From positions 1 through 64,000 of the forward strand of contig JAJPHV010000127.1 of NCBI GenBank assembly GCA_021325095.1: a stretch of 64,000 nt of DNA. The letters are read 5' to 3'. The notes beneath the pieces were generated by a model. That model searched no databases, had not been told where the DNA came from, and was given only the letters and a program-made list of their open reading frames with translations. The DNA comes from Chloroflexota bacterium (GTDB taxonomy: Bacteria; Chloroflexota; Anaerolineae; Aggregatilineales; UBA2796). Shown here one piece after another: positions 58,015 through 64,000 of this stretch. Every line of letters begins with the position of its first letter. Position 1 is the first letter of the stretch. Position numbers and translations under genes: made by a program.

Positions 58015-58464
58015 ATGACAGACAGTACCTCTCAAGCTACAGAACAACTACCCACGCCGAGCCCCGCGCTAAAGCGTCTGGATAAGTTGGTCGGCACGTG
58101 GAAAGTGTCCGGCGACGCCAAAGGGCAAATCACCTTCGAGTGGATGGAAGGTGGCTTCTTCCTGATGCAGCGCGTCGATATTGAACACGGCGTGCACCAC
58201 ATCCGAGGCATCGAGATCATCGGGCACGAGCGGAAGTTTGGCGAAGCGCCGAGCGAGGACATTAAATCACGCTTCTACAGCACTACGGGCGATACCCTCG
58301 ATTACGTTTATGAACTGGAAGGCGACACCCTCACTATTTGGGGCGGCCAGAAGGGTTCCCCGGCCTATTACCAGGGCAAGTTCAGCCAGGATGGCAGCAC
58401 GTTTGCCGGGCGTTGGGTGTGGCCCGGCGGCGGCTACGAGGCGAACGGAATGAGGGTCAAATAA
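58015..58464 (+). CDS. DUF1579-like small soluble protein
   Basis: The 149-residue protein has a calycin-like beta-rich pattern: ALKRLDKLVGTWKVSGDAKG, GGFFLMQRVDIEHGVHHIRG, FYSTTGDTLDYVYELEGDTL and TFAGRWVWPGGGY. It resembles DUF1579 and related lipocalin-like proteins (EF-hand and metals absent). The function is unknown. The ATG at 58015 has AAGGAG eight bases upstream. The previous frame start at 57994 lies within the gap. Its stop directly precedes the next GTG start. Confidence 0.78.
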   Translation: MTDSTSQATEQLPTPSPALKRLDKLVGTWKVSGDAKGQITFEWMEGGFFLMQRVDIEHGVHHIRGIEIIGHERKFGEAPSEDIKSRFYSTTGDTLDYVYELEGDTLTIWGGQKGSPAYYQGKFSQDGSTFAGRWVWPGGGYEANGMRVK

Positions 58465-59325
58465 GTGGACAAAATCACACAAGGACAGGGCAGTGACGTG
58501 AAAGGGACTGTAATGAACAAAGTACAGTCAGCCGATGGCACAACCATCGCGTTCGACCGGGTTGGTAAAGGGCCGGCGCTCATCCTCGTGGGTGGCGCGC
58601 TAGAACACCGGATGATGGACTCGGAGACCGCCAGACTGGCAGCACTGCCACGCCTGACGCAGCACTTCACGGTATATCACTATGATCGCCGGGGACGAGG
58701 CGACAGCACGGATACACAGCCGTATGCGGTAGAGCGTGAAATTGAAGACATCGAAGCCATCATCGACGCAGCGGGCGGATCGGCGTTCGTGTTCGGCATC
58801 TCTTCCGGCGCGGCCCTGGCGATGGAAGCAGCCGTTGAGCTTGGCAGCAAGGTTAAGAAACTTGCCATGTACGAAGCGCCATACAACGATGATCAAGCGG
58901 CCCGGCAAGCGTGGAAAGAATACCGAAAGCAGCTCGTTAAGCTGCTTTCGGCAGGGCGTAGGGGCGATGCGCTGGTGCTCTTCATGATGTTGGTCGGGAT
59001 ACCCGCCGATCATGTTCCGGCGGCTCGCCAACACCCCATGTGGCCGACGTGGGAAGCGGTAGCCGCTACCCTGGCCTACGACGCCGCCGTCCTGGGCGAA
59101 GATGCCTCAGTACCCACCGGGCGAGCAGCCCGAGTCAGTATACCTGCCCTGGTCATGGACGGTGGAGCCAGCTTTCCCTTTATGCACGTCGCCGCAACAG
59201 CCCTTGCAAAGGCTATGCCCAATGCACAGCTCCGCACCTTGGAAGGCCAGACGCACGAGGTCGCCGTGGAGGTGCTTGCGCCCGTGTTGGTGGAGTTCTT
59301 CAATTCCAGCGTAGCCTTCAGGTAG
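58465..59325 (+). CDS. Alpha/beta-hydrolase, first of an adjacent pair
   Basis: The 286-residue hydrolase has the fold pattern LILVGGALEHRMMD, YHYDRRGRGDSTDTQPY and the nucleophile elbow FGISSGAALAMEA (Gly-Ile-Ser-Ser-Gly). It ends with QTHEVAVEVLAPVLVEFF, where the His is catalytic. The start is a GTG at 58465 directly after the previous stop, with GAGGG eight bases upstream. This longer start is supported because residues QGSDVKGTVMN recur in the next hydrolase with only synonymous codon differences. ATG at 58513 is the alternative. The substrate is unknown. Confidence 0.85.
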   Translation: MDKITQGQGSDVKGTVMNKVQSADGTTIAFDRVGKGPALILVGGALEHRMMDSETARLAALPRLTQHFTVYHYDRRGRGDSTDTQPYAVEREIEDIEAIIDAAGGSAFVFGISSGAALAMEAAVELGSKVKKLAMYEAPYNDDQAARQAWKEYRKQLVKLLSAGRRGDALVLFMMLVGIPADHVPAARQHPMWPTWEAVAATLAYDAAVLGEDASVPTGRAARVSIPALVMDGGASFPFMHVAATALAKAMPNAQLRTLEGQTHEVAVEVLAPVLVEFFNSSVAFR

Positions 59326-59333
59326 GAGACACC

Positions 59334-60182
59334 ATGCTAAAGGCACAAGGCAGTGACGTGAAAGGAACCGTCATGAACAACGGCTCGAAAGGCAACTATG
59401 CTCAGGTGAACGGGATCAACCTGTACTACGAGATTCACGGCACGGGTGAACCGCTGATTCTGCTGCATGGCGGTATTGGCGCGATCGAGATGTTCGGCGA
59501 AGTCCTGCCAATGCTGGCCAAGGGCCGCCAGGTCATTGCCGCCGACTTGCAGGCACACGGACGTACCGTTGACATTGACCGACCATTGTCTCTTGAAGGG
59601 ATGGCTGACGACATCGCCGCGCTGATCCGGCATCTTGGCCTCCAGAAGGCCGACGTGATGGGTTACTCGATGGGCGGTCACGTCGCGCTGCAAACGGCCA
59701 TTCGTCACCCCGAACTGGTGCGCAAACTGGTCGTCGTGTCAACCACCTTCAAGCGCGATGGCTGGTATCCCGAAATCCTGGCGAGCATGTCCCAGATGGG
59801 GCCTGCGGCGGCAGAACCCATGAAGCAGACTCCCATGTACGCGCTTTACGCCCAGATCGCGCCCAGGCCAGAAGATTGGGTGGTGCTGCTCACTAAGATG
59901 GGTAACATGCTGCGGAAAGACTACGACTGGTCAGAGGACGTGGCGTCCCTCAAAGCTCCCACGCTGATCGTGATCGGCGACGCGGATAGCGTCCGTCCCT
60001 CCCACGCCGTGGCGCTCTTTGAACTGCTTGGCGGTGGAAAGCACGATGGCGGGTGGGACGGATCGGGCATGTCAAATTCCCGTCTGGCGATCTTGCCTGG
60101 GATGACTCACTACACGATTTTCAACTCGCCCGCATTGGCAGCCACCGTCATCGCGTTTCTCGACGCGCTCATGCCCAGGTGA
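59334..60182 (+). CDS. Alpha/beta-hydrolase, second of an adjacent pair
   Basis: The 282-residue enzyme has INLYYEIHGTGEPLILLHGG, DLQAHGRTVDIDRPLS, the nucleophile elbow VMGYSMGGHVALQTAI, the acid GDADSVRPSHAV and the histidine GMTHYTIF. These are the hallmarks of the non-heme peroxidase/esterase subgroup. The ATG at 59334 has AGGAG five bases upstream, eight bases after the previous stop. It shares QGSDVKGTVMN near its N-terminus with its neighbour, although the two catalytic domains are only distantly related. Confidence 0.9.
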   Translation: MLKAQGSDVKGTVMNNGSKGNYAQVNGINLYYEIHGTGEPLILLHGGIGAIEMFGEVLPMLAKGRQVIAADLQAHGRTVDIDRPLSLEGMADDIAALIRHLGLQKADVMGYSMGGHVALQTAIRHPELVRKLVVVSTTFKRDGWYPEILASMSQMGPAAAEPMKQTPMYALYAQIAPRPEDWVVLLTKMGNMLRKDYDWSEDVASLKAPTLIVIGDADSVRPSHAVALFELLGGGKHDGGWDGSGMSNSRLAILPGMTHYTIFNSPALAATVIAFLDALMPR

Positions 60183-60200
60183 AGAAGGACAGAAAGTGCT

Positions 60201-60810
60201 ATGGGAAAAGTCATTACGGCGCTCGCCATGTCCCTGGATGGATTCGTCGCGGGGCCAAACGATGGCCCCCAACGCCCCCTCGGCGACGGCGGCGAACGAC
60301 TCTTTAGGTGGTACTTCAGCGGCGACACCGAAGTTCACATGCAGGGCGGGCCGGTGCTCAAGGTCTCAAAGGAGAGCGCACAAGTCCTTCAGAACTTGTT
60401 CAGGACGCTGGGGGCCAAAGGTTGCTGGTCGGAGAATGTTCGACATCGCCAATGCCTGGGACGGGAAGCCCCCCGGCGCGCCTTGTTTTATTGTGACTCA
60501 CCACCCGCCGCCGGAATGGGTCAAGCCAGGCTCACCGTTCATTTTCGTCACCGACGGCGTTGAAAGTGCCATCCGGCAGGCAAAGCAAGCCGCCGGGGAC
60601 AAGAGTGTTGCCGTCTCCAGCGCGAGCATCGCCCAACAGTGCCTCCAGGCCGGACTGCTTGACGAAATCCATGTCTACCTGGTTCCGCTATTGCTTGGAA
60701 GTGGCGTCCGGCTGTTCGAGCGTCTTGGCATTGAACCAGTTGAACTGGAATGCACCAGAGTGGTTGGAGCTACCGGCGTTACCCATCTTCAATACCGCAT
60801 TCTGAAATGA
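60201..60810 (+). pseudogene. Dihydrofolate-reductase-like (RibD C-terminal) protein, frameshifted
   Basis: The first part, MGKVITALAMSLDGFVAGPN to about TLGAK (60201-60418), is the N-terminus of a YyaP/RibD-C-like reductase. The rest continues in the next frame (VAGRRMFDIANAWDGKPPG, SIAQQCLQAGLLDEIHVYLVPLLLGSGVRLFE) to the stop at 60810. The break is at a run of five G at about 60410-60414. Removal of one G would restore the frame as TLGPKVAGRRMF. It is either a real frameshift mutation or a homopolymer sequencing error. The pathway role is unknown, and the gene lies downstream of the hydrolase pair. Confidence 0.85.
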
Positions 60811-60826
60811 GGTAGGCTAACCAACC

Positions 60827-60864
60827 AGCGTGCCCGGTCACCATCGCGGATTGGCGGGCACGCT
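60827..60864 (+). terminator. Putative terminator after the DHFR-like gene
   Basis: AGCGTGCCCG (60827-60836) and CGGGCACGCT (60855-60864) form a perfect ten-base stem with an 18-base loop, 16 bases after the stop. The following CAGTTTGTG is not a clean T run. Confidence 0.5.
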
Positions 60865-61120
60865 CAGTTTGTGCCCCTGTTCAAAGCTTTTCGCAAGGCG
60901 ACCTCAGCCGGCAACTAGCCCAGTTCACCGAATGGATCACCTGCGGCGCGGCGGGCAGGCGATCCATCGACCCCTGCACGAGCACACGAACAAATCCCCG
61001 CCTGGGCAGTCACTCTGGGTGTCTGTGCTGAAACAATCGAGGTAAGCCACAGCGAGCTACATCGTGCCCCGCCGATTGTCACGTTTATTTTTGGCATTTG
61101 GCATAATTTTCACCAGATTC
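60865..61120. other. Intergenic stretch, nothing recognised
   Basis: There is no supported gene or repeat between the terminator and the promoter of the regulator gene. The sequence becomes AT-rich from about 61080. Confidence 0.5.
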
Positions 61121-61148
61121 TTGCGCAAATTTACTTTTTTGATATATG
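61121..61148 (+). promoter_or_regulatory. Candidate promoter of the MalT-like regulator
   Basis: TTGCGC (61121-61126), 16 bases, then TATATG (61143-61148) within an AT-rich block. A leader of about 64 bases would precede the ATG at 61219. Confidence 0.35.
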
Positions 61149-61218
61149 ATTTTCAGGTAGTGAAGTTATTACTGTACTTAAACGTCTTAGCGCCTTCACG
61201 TCAACCGGAGTCGCGCTC

Positions 61219-64000
61219 ATGTGCCCGGCCCGCTCAATGCAAGGGGAAATCGTTCCCCGCGGCATCATCGAACGCCCACGGCTGCTGCAACGACTACAAA
61301 GTGCATTCGATCACAAGCTCACTCTCGTCACCGCCCCACCGGGTTTTGGCAAGACAACCCTGGTCGCGCAGTTGGTGCGCGCCGCCCAGGTTCCGGTAGC
61401 CTGGCAAACCCTTGACGAGCGCTCCCGCGATCTGCCCAATCTATACAACCAGGCCCTGAGTGCCCTCCGTGCAGTGATGCCGGGCATCACCCAACTGGCT
61501 CCACCCTACGGCTACGGCTCTGGCGAACTTGCTACCCTCATCGCCGATCATCTGGCCGAAAACCTGACCGACGAAATTATCTACGTCCTCGATGACGTTC
61601 ACCAGCTTACCGGCGCAGCCCCGGCGGAAGCCTGGCTGCGCAGCCTGGTTACTGCCCTACCGCCGAACTGCCATTTGATCCTCGCCAGTCGTACCCTGCC
61701 GCGCCTGCCCCTGGTGGAGATGATCGCGCGGGGGGAAGTGCTGGCGATTGGCCTGGACGAACTGCGCTTCACGCTGGAGGAGATCGCCACACTTGGCAGA
61801 GAGCTGCTCGGACACCAGCCCTCGGAAGAGCATGTCCAGCAGCTTGCCGCCCGGCTTGAGGGCTGGCCTGCCGGGACGGTGATGGCCTTCAACCCGCTGC
61901 CCTCCGAACTGGAGCAGGCAGCCCTGAGCGGGCAAGGTGGGCCAGAAGCCCTCTTTGAAGCGCTGGCGCGGATCATGCTCCAGACTCAGCCGCTCAGTAT
62001 CCGCAATTTCCTGCTGGCCTCTTCCACGCTCAACCGGCTCACCCCGGAAGTCTGCACCTCGGCGCTTGGCCTCGCCAACAGTGCCCAGATGCTCATGGAA
62101 ATCCAGACCCGCAACCTGTTTGTGTCCAGGGTGCCGGGTGCGCTGGTCTACCACACGCTGTTCCGCAACTTCTTGCAGGCCGAACTCAAGGACAGCGATC
62201 CGGAGCAGTTCACGGAGCTTCACGCGCAGGCGGCCCGCTGGTTCGAGGCCAACGACCAGCCCGACGAAGCCTTTGATCATTACATCAGTGCGGGCTTGCC
62301 CGCCTCCGCCGCCGCGCTGGCCGAACATCTGGCCGTCGCCTACTTTGCCCAGAACCGGGTCGAAACCCTGCTGGCCTGGAATAACCAGCTTCGACAGTCT
62401 GGCACGGCTGCGCCCCGGCTGGCTTTCCGCTGCGCCATCATCTATACGGATCGCTACGACTACGACGCAGCAGAAGAGCGGCTGCGTGAGGTTGAGGCCA
62501 CCCGCCTGCCCGACCAGGATGACATCAGCGCTGCCGCAATCGCCATACAGTATGGCCGGATCAACGTTCAGCGCGGGAACTACGAGGTCGCCAGCAAGTA
62601 TGTTTCCGACCTGACGGAAGCCGAGCCAGAACCGAGCAACATTCGCGGGCGTGCGCTCAATATCCTGGGACGGGCGGCTCTGCAAATGGGCCATACCGAG
62701 CAGGCTATTGGCTACTTTGAGGCGGCCCTGCCACTCTATCGAGCCTATGCCGATCAGTACGCGCTGTCCCAATTCCTGCAGGACCCGGCTGCCGCATACT
62801 GGCGTGCGGGTCGTCTGGCCGACGCGCTGGCCGCTTTCCACGAACTCGTCGCCTTGCAGCGCTCTCTGGGAGGGGCCGCGTCGCTGGCCCTGGCGCTCAC
62901 TAACTTGGGCTACGCTTACCACCAGCTTGGCGATTTCGAACATGCCGTCGCCGTTCTTCAAGAAGGCTTGAGCGCGATTGCACGCTTCCCCAACCGGCGC
63001 GCCGAAGGTTACTTGATGTTCAACCTGGGCGACGTGCGGCGCGACCAGGGCGAGATGGAAGCAGCCCTCGACCTGTACAACCAGGCGCTCAACGCCGTCG
63101 GAGACAGCGAGCCCTCGCTGACCTGCACCATCCTGTGCGGCATTTCAACGCTGCACCGCTGGCAAGAACAAATTCCGGAGGCCATCGCTGCCGCGCAGAC
63201 CGCCGACAGGCTGGCCCGCAAACATAATATCGGCATGGAAGGGCGAACGGCTCGCCTGGCGCTGTGGGCGGCCTGTACCCACGATCACTCACCGGATGAA
63301 GTGCTGCAACAACTTGATCAGATCGCGGCGGAACTCGAAATGCAGCAGGAGCGCTTTCCGCTGTTGCAAGCGCTTGGCCTGTGCGCCCAGGCTGCGATGC
63401 TTGCCAGCCAGCCAGAAACCAGCGAGCTGTACCTGGACAGGGCCGTACAGCTCGCCAGGTCGATCAACACCTTCACGCCGCTTGCCATCGAAATCCTGCA
63501 TTTGCCCGCGCTTGAATCCTGCATCCGCCAGAAAGCGCGCAAATACGCTGCACTCCTGAGCGCACTTGAACAACTTCGTGCGTCTCAGAGCCAGCCCGAG
63601 CAGGAGAAAGGAGCAGGCGACGAGCGCGTGCCGGATGTCATCTACAGCCTGCGCATCGTCACACTCGGCCAGGCCCGCGTCATCCGGGATGGCAAAAACA
63701 TACCGACCTCGGAATGGCGGCCCGCCGCCCGTGACCTGTTCTTGTACCTGGTCTTCAACGGACAGGCCACCCGCGACCAGATTTGCCTGACCTTCTGGCC
63801 GGACAGCCCGGAAAAACGCGCGCGCGACAGTTTCCATTCCACCATGTACCGCATCCGCGAGGTGCTGGGCGAGAACACCGTCATCCTGCACGATGATGGC
63901 ACCTACCGCATCAACCCGGACATCAGCATCTGGTGCGATGCCCACGAACTCGAGTCGCTTGCTGCTCAGGCCCGCGTGCTGCCCCTCTCCGACGCCCGAA
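61219..64000 (+). CDS. Large MalT-like NTPase regulator with TPR region and BTAD/SARP-type C-terminus, partial
   Basis: The frame is open from ATG 61219 (GGAG eight bases upstream) to the right edge, at least 927 codons. It starts VPRGIIERPRLLQRL and has a P-loop LVTAPPGFGKTTLVAQLV and Walker B-like IIYVLDDVHQL, as in MalT/LuxR-type STAND ATPases. A helical tetratricopeptide-like region follows (about 380-790, for example LNILGRAALQMGHTEQAIGYFEAAL). Near residue 815 a winged-helix/BTAD-type part begins (YSLRIVTLGQARVIRDG, RDQICLTFWPDSPEKRARDSFHSTMYRIREVLG). It is probably a ligand-responsive activator. The end of the protein is missing. Confidence 0.9.
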   Translation, partial: MCPARSMQGEIVPRGIIERPRLLQRLQSAFDHKLTLVTAPPGFGKTTLVAQLVRAAQVPVAWQTLDERSRDLPNLYNQALSALRAVMPGITQLAPPYGYGSGELATLIADHLAENLTDEIIYVLDDVHQLTGAAPAEAWLRSLVTALPPNCHLILASRTLPRLPLVEMIARGEVLAIGLDELRFTLEEIATLGRELLGHQPSEEHVQQLAARLEGWPAGTVMAFNPLPSELEQAALSGQGGPEALFEALARIMLQTQPLSIRNFLLASSTLNRLTPEVCTSALGLANSAQMLMEIQTRNLFVSRVPGALVYHTLFRNFLQAELKDSDPEQFTELHAQAARWFEANDQPDEAFDHYISAGLPASAAALAEHLAVAYFAQNRVETLLAWNNQLRQSGTAAPRLAFRCAIIYTDRYDYDAAEERLREVEATRLPDQDDISAAAIAIQYGRINVQRGNYEVASKYVSDLTEAEPEPSNIRGRALNILGRAALQMGHTEQAIGYFEAALPLYRAYADQYALSQFLQDPAAAYWRAGRLADALAAFHELVALQRSLGGAASLALALTNLGYAYHQLGDFEHAVAVLQEGLSAIARFPNRRAEGYLMFNLGDVRRDQGEMEAALDLYNQALNAVGDSEPSLTCTILCGISTLHRWQEQIPEAIAAAQTADRLARKHNIGMEGRTARLALWAACTHDHSPDEVLQQLDQIAAELEMQQERFPLLQALGLCAQAAMLASQPETSELYLDRAVQLARSINTFTPLAIEILHLPALESCIRQKARKYAALLSALEQLRASQSQPEQEKGAGDERVPDVIYSLRIVTLGQARVIRDGKNIPTSEWRPAARDLFLYLVFNGQATRDQICLTFWPDSPEKRARDSFHSTMYRIREVLGENTVILHDDGTYRINPDISIWCDAHELESLAAQARVLPLSDAR

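Noticed and set aside
61657-62961. 434-codon minus-strand frame opposite the MalT-like gene
   Set aside because: The plus strand has a P-loop ATPase and TPR-like repeats. The minus translation is unstructured.
1-64000. CRISPR arrays, rRNA and tRNA genes
   Set aside because: I saw no regularly spaced repeats of CRISPR type, no rRNA sequence and no tRNA cloverleaf. The repeats present are palindromic elements or in-gene tandem repeats. A dedicated scan could still find a tRNA that I missed.

Overview
The window is a GC-rich bacterial chromosome segment with dense, mostly intact genes on both strands. It has no rRNA, tRNA, CRISPR array or complete insertion sequence that I can see. Several traits together suggest a member of the Chloroflexota, probably Anaerolineae-like: many exported proteins with Thr/Pro-rich linkers, a LysW-type amino-acid pathway, a TrmB regulator, glycosyltransferase-39-like membrane proteins, a DUF4129/DUF4350/MoxR cluster, and a dispersed 100-base palindromic repeat with CCTCACCCCC ends. 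The taxonomic call is inference from gene content, not a marker-gene result.

Layout. 1-4.4 kb: N-terminal part of a TnpB-type transposon protein cut by the left edge, a long-form deoC, a DnaB-like helicase-domain ATPase, and the primary sigma factor rpoD with a good promoter and terminator. 4.4-6.3 kb: an AT-richer type II restriction-modification pair, probably acquired. 6.4-12.1 kb: a GH13 enzyme, then a membrane protein / DUF4129 / DUF4350 / MoxR operon. 12.1-18.5 kb: isoaspartyl peptidase, a PLP decarboxylase, and two tandem paralogues that fuse an ABC-type solute-binding domain to an OmpA-like domain. 18.5-21.7 kb: HU, a membrane-anchored parvulin foldase, and the rpsF-ssb-rpsR operon. 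21.9-27.9 kb: DUF2085 protein, PfkB sugar kinase, MarR regulator, a TrmB regulator overlapping a P1B-type metal ATPase, and an SCP2-domain protein. 28.1-32.0 kb: an ECF sigma/anti-sigma pair and a lysW-lysX-lysY operon preceded by what looks like a Lys/Arg leader-peptide attenuator. 32.0-43.4 kb: envelope proteins, including two GT39-like enzymes, a duplicated SH3-like protein and two M23 peptidases, together with QueD-like, FmdB-like and beta-propeller proteins. 43.5-55.5 kb: ftcD, a PspA/IM30 protein, a membrane protein with an eroded exonuclease/phosphatase domain, an amidohydrolase fused to a CYTH domain, pth and mfd. 55.7-60.8 kb: small stress or detoxification-like genes, namely AraC and ArsR regulators, SRPBCC proteins, two alpha/beta hydrolases and a frameshifted DHFR-like gene. 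61.2 kb to the end: a large MalT-like ATPase regulator with a BTAD/SARP-type C-terminus, cut by the right edge.

The observations most worth following up are the amidohydrolase-CYTH fusion, the tandem solute-binding/OmpA fusions, the candidate lysW attenuator, a conserved 11-residue peptide shared by two adjacent hydrolases, a degenerate thi-box-like RNA, and several palindromic element families. I found no obvious complete new defence or conflict system apart from the ordinary R-M pair.
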